Below are positions 18,387-28,593 of a stretch of DNA of 63,532 bases, piece after piece. A program made the translations under genes and the position numbers. Origin of the DNA: Deefgea salmonis. Its GTDB lineage: Bacteria; Pseudomonadota; Gammaproteobacteria; Burkholderiales; Chitinibacteraceae. The DNA lies in contig NZ_JAJAWG010000014.1 of assembly GCF_020531905.1 (NCBI RefSeq), positions 1-63,532 on the forward strand. The letters are read 5' to 3'. How positions within the stretch are numbered: the first letter of the stretch is position 1; the number at the start of each line of letters is the position of its first letter. The notes beneath the pieces are model-generated. The model saw only the letters and a list, made by a program, of their open reading frames with translations. It made no database searches and was not told the origin of the DNA.

Positions 18387-20696
18387 TTAAGGTTCACACG
18401 CCAAACTCTCTTGCGGTAAAGGCAGGGTGAAGATAAAGCGGCTGCCGCCGCCTGGATTGGCTTCAACCCACAATCGACCTTGGTGGTGCTCGATAATTGA
18501 GCGACAAATATTTAAACCCATTCCCATCCCGGTATTTTTTGTTGTGTAAAAAGGTTTAAACAATTGTTCCATTTGTTCAGGATTAATACCAGTGCCGCGA
18601 TCCGCAATAATGACCGATAAAAAGCCATTATTTGCATTAATGTTTAAATCCAGCGTTCGATTGGCAATCGGCGTGTCGTGCATCGCCTCAATCGCGTTTT
18701 TCATTAAGTTAAACATGACTTGTTCCAGCATCACCGCATCGGCATACACAATCGGTAAATCACTCACTTCGCCGATACTGAGTTTGACTTGCTGTTTGGC
18801 GACCTCGGCGGCGAGCAGCGTGCGCACTGTGTCGACTAAATCTGCGACCTCGCAGGGCTTGCGGTGTGGCGCGCGGCGTTGCACAAATTCGCGAATCCCA
18901 GAAATAATTTTGCCGGCGCGTTTGGCTTGGCCAGCCATTTTTTCGATGGCTTGATCCAGTTGGGCAATATTGGGTTCAGCTTGCGACAGCACATTGCGGC
19001 AACCGGTGGCATAGCTGGCAATGGCGGCTAAAGGTTGATTGAGCTCGTGCGCCAAGCTAGATGCCATTTCGCCCATGCTAATCAAGCGTGTGGTTTGCTG
19101 TAATTGCTCATTTTGCTGGCGTTCACGCTCTTGGGCATTTTTGAGCGCAGTGATGTCGGTGGCGATTTCGAGCCAAACCTCTGAGCCATCCACCCAGACG
19201 CTGCTGCGGCTTTTAATTTGATACCAGTGGCCACGATAGGCATCGAACCATTCGGTTTCGACTGGCGCGCCTTTACGGCGCGGCGTATACGGCAAGGCAC
19301 AGTAGCGGCCATGCCAATCGGGGATATTAAACGCCCGATCAAATTGCCGGTTGGTGAGGAGCATCTCGCAGCTGGCCGCGTCGCTGACCGAAACCGCGGC
19401 TTCTAGGCCATTGAGCACATTCACAAAACGCTCATGGGACGCTTGCAGCGCATTTCGCTCGCGCTGTAATTCGGTAATGTCGTAAATCGAGCTAATCCAG
19501 CCGGTATGCTGGCCGTCGCCATCAATCAGTTTGGCGGCGTAAAGCCGCACGTCAAAGCGCTCGCCATTGGCGCGCATAAAGCGCATTTGATAACCCGAGG
19601 GTTCGGCGCGGCCGGACAAAATCGCCCGATACACTGCGGTGCAACGATCTAGATCTTCCGGTGGCCAGTACGGCATGGTTTGGCTTTGCCCCAATAAGTC
19701 TTCTGCGCTATAGCCGACCATTTCGCAAAAGGCCCGATTGATATAAATCAGGTGGCCATCCTTATCCATCGCCCGAATGCCGGTGACTAAGGAGTTTTCC
19801 ATCGCTTCACGCATGGCGGTTTCTTGCCGCAATTGCGCTTCGATATTGTGGCGCTCTTTAATGTGTCGCCGCAGTGCCCACGTTGAGGCGAGCATCAAGA
19901 TCGAGAGCGCAATCACCGTCAGCGTGAGTAAATATTGTTGCCAGCTGCGTTGCTGCTGATACACCGTCGCTTGCAGCTGAAATTGATTGGGCGGCAAATC
20001 AAAGCCAATGGCTTGGCTCAAGCCGGTGGGATCTAAATTGCGGTTAAATTTGCTGGCGATGGTTTCGCCGTTTTCAGTCAAAGAAATTTGATAGCGCTGG
20101 GCAATCCACCACGGCACTTGCTGCTGCAACAGGGTATTGAGATTGAGAATGGCCACCAAAGTGTGCCGACCATGAAAATTGAGGCGAACGGGAGTGACAA
20201 AAGCCAGTAAAGGCGTTTGATTTTGCCCTTGTAACACGGTACTAAATTGGGGTGCATTATTGACCAACACCACACTGCGCGCTGCAACCAGATTGCGATG
20301 GTTTTGCGGCGGTAACAGGTCGGGACGATTGAGCGGATGTTGCCAGCGCACTTGATTGGTTTCATCGATGTATTCCAAGCTCATCACTTCGGGTGAATCT
20401 TGTAAAATCGATAAATAGCGGCCACTAAATTCGGCTGAGCTTAAGCCATCGGAAACAATGATGTCGGCAAGGCCATCGAGCTGATGCTGCAGATTATCCA
20501 GCCGATTTTTGAGTGCTTGCTTTTGCCACAATAGATCTTGCTCTAAGGTGCTGGTGATCGCTTGGTCTTCTTTGTGCGCGGTTTGGATTAAAAACAGGGC
20601 AAAAACTAAGGCAAACAAGGCGGCGGCAAACGGGGTAATGGTGAGCAGCCAACGAGAAATCGTCGGCTCCTCGACACGGAACTGCTTTTTAGGCAC
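18387..20696 (-). CDS. PAS-domain sensor histidine kinase, DctS/FixL-like
   Basis: A 769-residue membrane kinase. TM1 spans about 17-38, a periplasmic Cache-like domain about 40-252, TM2 about 255-275, PAS about 295-410, a second PAS-like segment about 420-520, then the DHp helix with the phospho-histidine at about 550 (ASSLAHELNQPLAA) and a HATPase domain with N-, G1- (IADRGTGI) and G2-boxes (GMGMGLNICRS). Extracytoplasmic sensing of a small organic acid is suggested by the Cache-type layout of DctS/DctB. The GTG start at 20696 lies inside the ldhA stop region (eight-base overlap), with GAGG nine bases before it. Confidence 0.9.
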   Translation of the reverse strand: MPKKQFRVEEPTISRWLLTITPFAAALFALVFALFLIQTAHKEDQAITSTLEQDLLWQKQALKNRLDNLQHQLDGLADIIVSDGLSSAEFSGRYLSILQDSPEVMSLEYIDETNQVRWQHPLNRPDLLPPQNHRNLVAARSVVLVNNAPQFSTVLQGQNQTPLLAFVTPVRLNFHGRHTLVAILNLNTLLQQQVPWWIAQRYQISLTENGETIASKFNRNLDPTGLSQAIGFDLPPNQFQLQATVYQQQRSWQQYLLTLTVIALSILMLASTWALRRHIKERHNIEAQLRQETAMREAMENSLVTGIRAMDKDGHLIYINRAFCEMVGYSAEDLLGQSQTMPYWPPEDLDRCTAVYRAILSGRAEPSGYQMRFMRANGERFDVRLYAAKLIDGDGQHTGWISSIYDITELQRERNALQASHERFVNVLNGLEAAVSVSDAASCEMLLTNRQFDRAFNIPDWHGRYCALPYTPRRKGAPVETEWFDAYRGHWYQIKSRSSVWVDGSEVWLEIATDITALKNAQERERQQNEQLQQTTRLISMGEMASSLAHELNQPLAAIASYATGCRNVLSQAEPNIAQLDQAIEKMAGQAKRAGKIISGIREFVQRRAPHRKPCEVADLVDTVRTLLAAEVAKQQVKLSIGEVSDLPIVYADAVMLEQVMFNLMKNAIEAMHDTPIANRTLDLNINANNGFLSVIIADRGTGINPEQMEQLFKPFYTTKNTGMGMGLNICRSIIEHHQGRLWVEANPGGGSRFIFTLPLPQESLACEP

Positions 20697-21684
20697 TGGC
20701 TTTTACCTCGTTGCCAAGGGGACGATGCTGAATAAAGTCATCGATGCTTTGCAACACAGAGTGGGCAATATTGTCGAGTGCTTCGGTGGTTAAAAAGCCT
20801 TGATGCGAGGTAATCACCACATTCGGAAACGTGGTTAAGCGCGCCAAAATATCATCTTTGAGCATGCTGTCTGAGAGGTCCTCAAAGAAAACGCCTTCTT
20901 CATGCTCGTAGACATCAAGCCCCACCCCGCCAACATGCCCTGATTTGAGTGATTTAATCAGTGCCAAAGTATTAATCAAGCCGCCACGGCTGGTGTTGAT
21001 TAAGACGACGCCTGGTTTCATTTGCGCCAGCGTGGTGGCGTTAATCATATGGTGCGTGGTGGGAAACAGCGGCGAATGTAAGGAAATAATATCGGCACGC
21101 TTAAATAGCGCTTCTTGCGTAACAAACTCACAATCCACATCGCATTGCGCTGGGGGATGTGGGTCATAGGCGAGAATCTTGCAGCCAAACCCGCGTGCAA
21201 TGCGCGCGGTGGCCAGACCGATTTTCCCGGCGCCAACAATACCAAAGGTGCGGCCGTGCAAGTTAAAGCCTTCTAAGCCATCGAGGGTAAAGTTGCCATC
21301 ACGAATGCGGTTAAAAGCACGGTGTGTTTTGCGAACCAAAGTCAGTAGCAGCGCAAACACATGCTCGGCCACGGCTTCTGGCGAATAAGCCGGGACTCGT
21401 GTGACCGTAATGCCATGGGCGGCGGCGGCGTTTAAATCCACGCCATTAAAGCCCGCGCAGCGCAGTGTAATGAGTTTGACCCCAAGCTGGGCGAGCTGAG
21501 CGATGGTGAACGCATCGAGCAGATCATTCACAAACGGACAAACCACGTCAAACCCTTGTGCTAAGGGTACGGTTTTGGCGTTGAGCCGATCATCAAAAAA
21601 AACGATGTCATGGTCGAATTGGATATTGGCCGCATTGATCGCGGTCTTGTCATATTGCTTGCTATCAAAGACGGCGATCCGCAT
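20689..21684 (-). CDS. ldhA: D-lactate dehydrogenase (2-hydroxyacid dehydrogenase)
   Basis: A 331-residue NAD-dependent enzyme that reduces pyruvate to D-lactate. The Rossmann motif GIVGAGKIGLATA is near residue 150, with the catalytic arginine in NTSRGGLIN, the glutamate in YEHEEGVFFED and the histidine in VVITSHQGFLT. Length matches E. coli LdhA (329). AAGGA precedes the ATG. It starts four bases behind the small RRM-like gene and overlaps the kinase gene, so the three are almost certainly cotranscribed, which is unusual for this enzyme. Confidence 0.9.
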   Translation of the reverse strand: MRIAVFDSKQYDKTAINAANIQFDHDIVFFDDRLNAKTVPLAQGFDVVCPFVNDLLDAFTIAQLAQLGVKLITLRCAGFNGVDLNAAAAHGITVTRVPAYSPEAVAEHVFALLLTLVRKTHRAFNRIRDGNFTLDGLEGFNLHGRTFGIVGAGKIGLATARIARGFGCKILAYDPHPPAQCDVDCEFVTQEALFKRADIISLHSPLFPTTHHMINATTLAQMKPGVVLINTSRGGLINTLALIKSLKSGHVGGVGLDVYEHEEGVFFEDLSDSMLKDDILARLTTFPNVVITSHQGFLTTEALDNIAHSVLQSIDDFIQHRPLGNEVKASA

Positions 21685-21688
21685 CGGT

Positions 21689-21946
21689 TTAGTCCTTAAA
21701 GTTATGCGTCACGGTGGCGTTCAGGTGAAAGCCTTGGTAGTGATAGCCATTTAATTTCTGGGCCAGCACATCGCCCAGCGTATGTGGCGCTTCAGCTGGA
21801 TATTGCACTAAGGCGATGACATTACGCCCAGCGCCTTCGCTGACGGTAATTTCAGTCGGAATCGGTGCGCCCAATTGCTCGACCAACAGCGCGATAATAT
21901 CTTCGCTGCGCGTGGCGGGCGGAAAATTGCCAATAATAATTTGCAT
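21689..21946 (-). CDS. Small RRM-like protein of unknown function
   Basis: An 85-residue protein. The beginning MQIIIGNFPPATRSEDIIALL has the strand-helix pattern and IIIGNF sequence of an RNP2-like element, and RNVIALVQY could stand for RNP1, although its aromatic residues are few. The following segment would form the second helix and last strand of an RRM fold. This is a fold guess from sequence, not a firm family assignment. A good AGAGGTGA lies before the ATG, and ldhA begins four bases after the stop. Confidence 0.65.
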   Translation of the reverse strand: MQIIIGNFPPATRSEDIIALLVEQLGAPIPTEITVSEGAGRNVIALVQYPAEAPHTLGDVLAQKLNGYHYQGFHLNATVTHNFKD

Positions 21947-22087
21947 GATGAATCACCTCTATGTGAATGGTTGGTCAGTTGAACAGGAGTTATAGTAACA
22001 ACGTTTTTCTTGGGTTTGCTACGGCATGATTGCAGTGGTTCATCGAGTGGATAAGCCAAGTCATATCGACTCGATGCGTGATATTTT

Positions 22088-24031
22088 TTATTGTGCAGCA
22101 GGCACCTTGGCTAAGCGATGACTGAGTTGCGTCGGACTGTCTTTAAAATAATGCGCGTAATGACTGGCATTGCTGAGCACTTTTTTAACGTAATCACGAG
22201 TTTCACCAAACGGAATGGTTTCGATGTAAATCGTGGGGTCTAACTCGCGATCGGTACGCCATTTTCTGGCGTTGCCTGGGCCAGCGTTATAGCCAGCGGT
22301 GGCTAAAATCGCGTTGCCGTTAAAGTTCTCTGCCCAATAGGCCAGATAGTAAGCACCCATATGCAAATTGCTGCTGACGTCGGTAATACCAGCGGGGCTA
22401 AAGTCGCTGATTTTCATTTTACCGGCGACCCATTTGGCGGTATTGGGCATCAATTGCATTAAGCCCGCTGCGCCAGCACTGGAGCGAATATCGCTGATAA
22501 AGCGACTTTCTTGGCGGATTAAGCCATAGACCCACGCCGGATCTAAGCCTTGCGCTTTAGCCGCTTGCTCGGTTTCTTCGCGATACGGTGTTGGGTAGCG
22601 CAAGGTAAAGTCATGTATTTTTTGCGTGCGCTCGGCGGTATAAATACTGCGGTCATACATTTTATTTTTACGCGCTAATTCCGCTGCGGCCAATAATTGC
22701 GTGTCGCTTAAGCCTTGCATGGCGAAATTCCATTCGCGATTGGCTTCAACTCGCCAGTTTTGTTGATTCAGGCTCAAAGCACGCACCACGCCGGGTAGGG
22801 CGGCAACGGCATTGATGTCTTCAGGTTGGCTGGTATAAGGCGCGCGTGATTCTTGCAGTATGTTGCCGAGTTTTTCTTGTGCCAATAAACCGTAATAATC
22901 AAAGCCGTCAGCTAATTTGAGATAAATGGCGTTAGCGGCATTGGTTTTGTTTTGTGCCTCATAGGCGCGTGCTAGCCAGTAGCGATAGGTGTTTTTTTCT
23001 TGCGTTTCGGCGGGGAGTGCTTTGATTCGGGCTTCTATCGTTGGCCAATCTTCGCTACGCAGCGCCGAGCGCACAAACCACGCTTGGTCTTCTTCTTCCA
23101 AATCATTTAAATCGGCTTTGCCCAGCCAAACCGAAGCGCTCGGATGGTGGCGGCGTGCGGCGGTGAGGCCTAATTGTTGCCACGCAAAACGTTGATCGGC
23201 GGCGGCCATTGTGGGGCTAAGCTGTTCGATCAATTGTGCTGCTTGTGCCGGGTTTTTTCGGCCAAGCAATTCCAGTGCATACAGTTGCAATTCAAGATTG
23301 GCGCGACCGGCGGCGTTAAGCTGCAGCAATTGTTTGTCAGGGGCGCTATTGATCGCGGCGATGGTTTTGGCGGAGAACTCACTTGAGCGATTAACGCGCA
23401 TCGCCAATTGCCGAGCAAAGTCAGGACGATTGCCGGCCAAAGCTTGGCGAATTCGCCACCATGCATCGTCTTCATTGAGCGTGCCGTTGGCAAATAGGGC
23501 GTCAAACACCGGATTGCACGCTGCCGATTGCGGTTTGCCACTAAACCACAGTGCTTTATTGCTGCTCAATGTTGAGTTGTCGTTGCGAGCCAGTGCCGCT
23601 TGGGTTTTGAGGCATTGCAACTCCGTGTTTGGCGCGTCGATTTTCGCGTATTGCGCTTCAAACGCCGGCCAAGCTTGGCGGCGGGCTAATTCTTTAATCC
23701 AATCATCGCGAAAACGGCTGGCCAGTGGCGTGTTGGCGTAGCGATTTAAAAATTGATTGGCATCGTCTTCGCTGATTTGTTTAATTTGTAGTGTCAGCCA
23801 GTAGTAGTTTGGATACATTTCTAACGGCTTGCCCTGATTGCTATCGCTGATTTGGGCGATGCGAGGTAGATCGCGAGCACGAACCGCTTCGCGCAGTTCA
23901 TCCAAATCAATATTGGCAAAAGCGCTGGCGCTAAGTAAGAGATGGCTGCTGATAAGCAGGGTAACTGAGAGTGCGCGCATAAAGTTAAGCCGTGAAAGTG
24001 GCGCGATTGAGCGCCTAAAAAGCTTAAGCAT
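22088..24031 (-). CDS. slt: Soluble lytic murein transglycosylase
   Basis: A 647-residue periplasmic enzyme that cleaves peptidoglycan to 1,6-anhydromuropeptides. An N-terminal signal peptide ends near SASAFA (residue 38), an alpha-superhelical U/L domain follows (about 40-450), and the C-terminal SLT domain contains the catalytic glutamate in RQESRFISDIRS near residue 493, the SAGAAGLMQLMPNTA motif and NAGPGNARKW. Length and layout match Slt70. An ATG 17 codons downstream (23980) gives a shorter signal peptide; neither start has a clear ribosome binding site. Confidence 0.92.
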   Translation of the reverse strand: MLKLFRRSIAPLSRLNFMRALSVTLLISSHLLLSASAFANIDLDELREAVRARDLPRIAQISDSNQGKPLEMYPNYYWLTLQIKQISEDDANQFLNRYANTPLASRFRDDWIKELARRQAWPAFEAQYAKIDAPNTELQCLKTQAALARNDNSTLSSNKALWFSGKPQSAACNPVFDALFANGTLNEDDAWWRIRQALAGNRPDFARQLAMRVNRSSEFSAKTIAAINSAPDKQLLQLNAAGRANLELQLYALELLGRKNPAQAAQLIEQLSPTMAAADQRFAWQQLGLTAARRHHPSASVWLGKADLNDLEEEDQAWFVRSALRSEDWPTIEARIKALPAETQEKNTYRYWLARAYEAQNKTNAANAIYLKLADGFDYYGLLAQEKLGNILQESRAPYTSQPEDINAVAALPGVVRALSLNQQNWRVEANREWNFAMQGLSDTQLLAAAELARKNKMYDRSIYTAERTQKIHDFTLRYPTPYREETEQAAKAQGLDPAWVYGLIRQESRFISDIRSSAGAAGLMQLMPNTAKWVAGKMKISDFSPAGITDVSSNLHMGAYYLAYWAENFNGNAILATAGYNAGPGNARKWRTDRELDPTIYIETIPFGETRDYVKKVLSNASHYAHYFKDSPTQLSHRLAKVPAAQ

Positions 24032-24291
24032 AACAAGAACGCCGATGCTCTGGCGTTGTTATCGGCAATATTTCTGAGTAAATGTGTAAGAGATCATCTT
24101 TTGCGGCGCGGCTTAGCCATTTGGGGGCTGTGATTGAGTAGCTTATGATTGCCAAGAAGCCACTTTTTGTAGGTCAAGGGCGCGGTGAATTTGTCACGCT
24201 GCGACGCTCATTGCGAGCGAGCTGCCACGATAGCGGCAAAAACAGGTAGAATTCATTGATTAAAAGAACTGTGCCGTGCGCCAAGAATCCT

Positions 24292-25185
24292 ATGCTGACT
24301 TTTCAGGAAATCCTTCTCAAGCTCCAAACCTACTGGGCTGGGCACGGCTGTGCCTTGCTGCAGCCTTATGATATCGAAGTAGGGGCCGGAACCTTTCACA
24401 CCGCCACCTTTTTGCGCTCAATCGGCCCAGAGCCTTGGAATGCCGCTTATGTGCAACCTTGCCGCCGTCCTAAAGATGGCCGCTATGGCGAAAACCCAAA
24501 TCGTTGCCAGCATTATTATCAATACCAAGTCGTGCTCAAGCCATCGCCTGACAATATCCAAGAATTGTATCTTGGCTCATTGCAAGAGCTCGGTATCGAC
24601 ACTTCAGTGCATGATGTGCGCTTTGTTGAAGACGACTGGGAAAGCCCAACCTTGGGCGCTTGGGGTTTAGGCTGGGAAGTGTGGCTTAACGGTATGGAAG
24701 TCACGCAGTTTACTTACTTCCAGCAAGTGGGCGGTCTAGATTGCAAGCCGGTATTGGGCGAGATCACTTATGGCGTCGAGCGTCTAGCGATGTACCTGCA
24801 GGGGGTAGATAGTATCTACGACATCGTTTGGACGGTGTACCCGAATGGCCAAAAAGTCACTTATGGCGATATTTATCACCAAAACGAAGTCGAGCAATCG
24901 ATTTATAACTTCGAGCAATCGAATGTGCCGTTTTTGTTTGATCAATTCAATCATTTTGAATCTGAAGCTAAACGCTTAATCGACGGCGGCTTGGCCTTAC
25001 CTGGTTTTGAAATGGTGATGAAATGCTCGCATATGTTCAACTTACTCGATGCGCGTGGTGCGATTTCGGTGACTGAGCGTGCCGCTTATATTGGCCGAGT
25101 TCGCAATTTAGCGCGTCTGGTCGCGCAAGCGTATCACGACAGCCGCGAAGCTTTGGGCTTCCCAATGTGCCAATTGCCGGAATAA
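24292..25185 (+). CDS. glyQ: Glycine--tRNA ligase alpha subunit
   Basis: A 297-residue catalytic subunit of the alpha2beta2 glycyl-tRNA synthetase. It starts [20 protein letters not shown], and contains the class II motif regions with [21 protein letters not shown] and [16 protein letters not shown]. The ATG at 24292 gives the family N-terminus; the frame is open to a TTG at 24256, which is rejected. It heads a glyQ-lipoprotein-glyS-gmhB-plsC-YgjP run, a gene order common in betaproteobacteria. Confidence 0.96.
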   Translation: MLTFQEILLKLQTYWAGHGCALLQPYDIEVGAGTFHTATFLRSIGPEPWNAAYVQPCRRPKDGRYGENPNRCQHYYQYQVVLKPSPDNIQELYLGSLQELGIDTSVHDVRFVEDDWESPTLGAWGLGWEVWLNGMEVTQFTYFQQVGGLDCKPVLGEITYGVERLAMYLQGVDSIYDIVWTVYPNGQKVTYGDIYHQNEVEQSIYNFEQSNVPFLFDQFNHFESEAKRLIDGGLALPGFEMVMKCSHMFNLLDARGAISVTERAAYIGRVRNLARLVAQAYHDSREALGFPMCQLPE

Positions 25186-25201
25186 TCCACAGGGGCTCGC
25201 C

Positions 25202-25693
25202 ATGTTGCTTCGTTGCAGTTTACTCAGTGTGATGGTGTTATTGAGTGCTTGCGATAAAAAATTTAACGAAGGCGTGAAAGGCCCCGTTGCCGTGCCTTAT
25301 GCCAAGGCAGACTGGCGTAGTTATGGCAAAACCGCGGATTTTGAAATGCTGGTGGATGCTAATTCAGTTCAGCATGATCCGCAGTATTCAGAGGCTAACT
25401 ACACCTTTGTGTGGATGTTGCAGCGGTTTAATACCGATCAAAACGACGAAGTCGGCAAAGGCCAATATCGGCTGAAATATACGCGTTCAGCGATTCATTG
25501 CGATTCTGGCCGTATGGCAGGCGTGGCCGTGGCTTTGCACGATAGCGAAGACGAAGAACTCGCCCGTTATGATGTGCCGGGATTTCAGTGGGAATTCACT
25601 GATCCGGCCAAAGACAGCTATGGCGCTGATTTTATTCGGCAGGTCTGCAAAATCATGAGCGACAAAGACGCCGCGCAGCAAGACGATGCCTAG
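25202..25693 (+). CDS. Lipoprotein of unknown function
   Basis: A 163-residue protein with a short signal peptide and a lipobox LLSAC (Cys at residue 17), so it should be lipid-anchored. The mature part is small and rich in Asp/Tyr/Trp, with YGKTADFEMLVDANSV and a pair of cysteines (IHCDSG and RQVCKI) that could form a disulfide. The pattern is reminiscent of the CNP1-like/surface-adhesin-E-like small secreted proteins, but I cannot confirm a family. It sits between glyQ and glyS, 16 bases behind the former. Confidence 0.75.
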   Translation: MLLRCSLLSVMVLLSACDKKFNEGVKGPVAVPYAKADWRSYGKTADFEMLVDANSVQHDPQYSEANYTFVWMLQRFNTDQNDEVGKGQYRLKYTRSAIHCDSGRMAGVAVALHDSEDEELARYDVPGFQWEFTDPAKDSYGADFIRQVCKIMSDKDAAQQDDA

Positions 25694-25742
25694 GTGGTAG
25701 TCAACAGCCCGCTGGGCGATGAACTTAAAAAAGAGAAACAGC

Positions 25743-27812
25743 ATGAACCCAACACTGCTTATTGAATTATTAACCGAAGAATTGCCGCCCAAAGCCTTGC
25801 CTAAATTGGGTGCGGTCTTTGCTGAAAGTATTTTTGCTGAATTACAAAAAATGGGCTTTGTGCCTGCAGATACGGCCTATGTGACGTTTGCCAGCCCACG
25901 CCGTTTGGCCGTCAGCATTCCTAATGTCGCGGCAGTGCAGCCTGAGCAAGCCATTGAAAAACGTGGCCCTGCGGTTGCCGCTGGTTTTAAAGACGGCCAG
26001 CCAACGCCGGCTTTATTGGGTTTTGCTCGTTCTTGTGGCTTGACGGCCGACGCCGTCAACAACCTAGAAAAACTGCACGACGGCAAACAAGAAGTGTTTG
26101 TTTTCCGCATGAGTAAACCCGGTCAAACCTTAAACGAAGTGCTCGCTGGCATTGTGGCTGCGGCCTTAAAAAAACTGCCCGCGCCAAAATTAATGCGTTG
26201 GGGCGATCGTGATGGCCAATTTATTCGTCCGGTACATGGCTTGATGATGTTGCACGGCGATGATTTGATTGCTGGGCAAATTTTGCATCTGAATTCACGC
26301 CGCAGCACGCTGGGGCATCGCTTTTTATCTAGCGGTGAGCTGGTGCTGTCTAGCGCTGACGATTATGCGCGAATGCTCAAAGCGCAAGGTTATGTGATTG
26401 CCAGCTTTACTGAGCGCCGCGCTTTAATCGGTGAACAACTGCAAGCGGCCGCTGCGGCCCTCAATGCCACGATTGCTGCTGATGATGCGTTGTTTGACGA
26501 AGTGACCGCCTTGGTGGAATGGCCAGTGGTGTTAAAAGGCGGCTTTGAAGCAGAGTTTCTCGATGTGCCGCAAGAATGCTTGATTTTGACCATGCAGCAA
26601 AATCAAAAATACTTCCCGTTGCTCGATACCAATGGCAAATTGATGAATCAATTTTTGCTGGTATCCAATCTGCAAACGGCAGATCCTAGCCACATTATCA
26701 ATGGCAATGAGCGCGTGTTGCGCGCACGCTTATCAGATGCACAATTCTTTTTTGAGCAAGATAAAAAAGCCAAACTCGATACCCGCGTCGGCAAATTAGC
26801 CAATGTGGTGTACCACAATAAAATTGGCTCGCAACTGGAGCGCGTGCAGCGTTTGGAAAGCATTGCCGGTGAAATCGCCAAATTACTCGGTGCGGATGTC
26901 GGTAAAGCCACGCGTGCGGCTTACTTGGCCAAGGCCGATTTGTCGACCGATATGGTTGGTGAGTTTCCTGAGTTGCAAGGGATTATGGGGCAATACTATG
27001 CCGTGCATGATGCTGAAGATACCGATGTAGCGTATGCGATTGCAGCCCATTACAAGCCTAAGTTTGCTGGCGATACCCTGCCAGAAGGGGCGACGGCACA
27101 AGCCGTTTCTTTGGCCGATAAATTAGAAACCTTAGTCGGTATTTACGGTATTGGCTTGATTCCGACTGGCGATAAAGATCCATTTGCATTACGCCGCGCA
27201 GCACTGGGCGTATTGCGGATCTTGCTCGAGCAGCCACTTGATTTGAAAGCGTTGCTCAATATTGCTGAAGCCAGCTTCCCAGCGGGCTTGATTAAAGCGG
27301 GTACGGTCGACGGTGTGTACGGCTTTATGCTTGAACGCCTGAAAAATCTATTGGCGGCGCAATATCCAGCGGCTGATATTGATGCGGTGTTGGCTAAATC
27401 ATTAACGCGTTTTGACGATCTCACGGTGCGTTTGGCAGCGGTGGCTGAATTTAAAGCTTTACCAGAAAGCGCAGCGCTCGCAGCAGCGAATAAACGTATT
27501 CGCAATATCCTGAAAAAAGTCGAAGGCGATTTGCCAGCCTTAAATGCCGCTTTAATTGGCGCAGGCGCTGAACAAGCGCTGTTTGCGCAATTGCAAGCGT
27601 TGCAACCGGCGGTAGAAAGCGCTTTGGCGGTCAACGACTTTACCAGCGCACTGAAGCAATTGGCGGCATTTAAAGCGCCTGTTGATGCCTTCTTTGATTC
27701 TGTGATGGTGATGAGTGACGATTTGGCTGAGCGTGGCAATCGTTTAGCACTGTTGTCGCAACTGGCTGACTTGATGAATCGCGTTGCCGAATTGTCATTA
27801 TTGGCCGACTAA
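25743..27812 (+). CDS. glyS: Glycine--tRNA ligase beta subunit
   Basis: A 689-residue subunit needed for tRNA binding and activity of the bacterial tetrameric glycyl-tRNA synthetase. The N-terminus LLIELLTEELPPKALPKL and internal VPQECLILTMQQNQKYFPL and GDKDPFALRRAALGVLRI are diagnostic; an anticodon-binding DALR-like region ends the protein. The ATG at 25743 is used; an in-frame ATG at 25719 would add eight residues with no conservation expected. Confidence 0.96.
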   Translation: MNPTLLIELLTEELPPKALPKLGAVFAESIFAELQKMGFVPADTAYVTFASPRRLAVSIPNVAAVQPEQAIEKRGPAVAAGFKDGQPTPALLGFARSCGLTADAVNNLEKLHDGKQEVFVFRMSKPGQTLNEVLAGIVAAALKKLPAPKLMRWGDRDGQFIRPVHGLMMLHGDDLIAGQILHLNSRRSTLGHRFLSSGELVLSSADDYARMLKAQGYVIASFTERRALIGEQLQAAAAALNATIAADDALFDEVTALVEWPVVLKGGFEAEFLDVPQECLILTMQQNQKYFPLLDTNGKLMNQFLLVSNLQTADPSHIINGNERVLRARLSDAQFFFEQDKKAKLDTRVGKLANVVYHNKIGSQLERVQRLESIAGEIAKLLGADVGKATRAAYLAKADLSTDMVGEFPELQGIMGQYYAVHDAEDTDVAYAIAAHYKPKFAGDTLPEGATAQAVSLADKLETLVGIYGIGLIPTGDKDPFALRRAALGVLRILLEQPLDLKALLNIAEASFPAGLIKAGTVDGVYGFMLERLKNLLAAQYPAADIDAVLAKSLTRFDDLTVRLAAVAEFKALPESAALAAANKRIRNILKKVEGDLPALNAALIGAGAEQALFAQLQALQPAVESALAVNDFTSALKQLAAFKAPVDAFFDSVMVMSDDLAERGNRLALLSQLADLMNRVAELSLLAD

Positions 27813-27932
27813 ATGGGCTGAGGGCGGATTGAACGTGCAGCACCCTGCGCGTTGGATCCGCTGATTTTATTGGTCTTATTCGTCGCGAATGACGAAAATC
27901 TCGCTCGATATGCAAGGTTAAGGATGCAAAAA

Positions 27933-28475
27933 ATGAAACTCTTAATTTTGGATCGGGATGGCGTCATCAATGCAGACAGCCCAGATTATATTAAGTCGCC
28001 TGAGGAATGGCTGCCGATTGCGGGTAGCATCAATGCGATTGGTGAATTAACCCGTGCCGGCTGGACTTTGGTCGTCGCCACCAATCAAAGTGCCATTGGT
28101 CGGGGCATGATTGATGTGGCCATGCTCAATCAAATTCACAGCAAAATGCATAAAGCGGTTCATCACGCCGGTGGCCATTTGGACGCGGTGTTTTTCTGTC
28201 CGCATGCGCCAGATAGTGGCTGCGGCTGCCGTAAACCCGCGCCGGGCTTAATTTTAGATATTGCCAAGCGCTTTCGAGTTGACGCTAAAGATTGCTATAT
28301 GGTGGGCGACTCATTGCGCGACTTACAAGCCATTGCGGCGGCGGGTGGGCGCGCTATTTTAGTCAGAACGGGTAATGGCATGAAAACCGAGTTGCGCGGC
28401 GATTTACCCGCAGGCACTTTGATTTTTGATGATTTGGCTGCGGCGGCCAATTGGCTTATGTATTCGGCAGATTAA
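27933..28475 (+). CDS. gmhB: D-glycero-beta-D-manno-heptose 1,7-bisphosphate 7-phosphatase
   Basis: A 180-residue HAD-superfamily phosphatase of the ADP-heptose pathway. Motif I is LDRDGVIN at the N-terminus, motif II threonine is in VATNQSAIGRG, the four-cysteine/histidine zinc site is in CPHAPDSGCGCRKP, and motif IV is VGDSLRDLQA. An ATG three codons upstream (27924) is an equal candidate; the longer open frame from 27852 is not conserved. It provides the substrate for RfaE-type enzymes such as the one at 240-746. Confidence 0.93.
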   Translation: MKLLILDRDGVINADSPDYIKSPEEWLPIAGSINAIGELTRAGWTLVVATNQSAIGRGMIDVAMLNQIHSKMHKAVHHAGGHLDAVFFCPHAPDSGCGCRKPAPGLILDIAKRFRVDAKDCYMVGDSLRDLQAIAAAGGRAILVRTGNGMKTELRGDLPAGTLIFDDLAAAANWLMYSAD

Positions 28476-28593
28476 GCGTCTGCCGCTGGCGTTACGCGCT
28501 GTGCCGTGTGGCGCAAGCTTCGCTTTCTTTTTACTCGTGCTGATGTTGCGAGTTTGATTTCCCATTCGGCCCTTTTTCGCGAGTTTACGTTAC

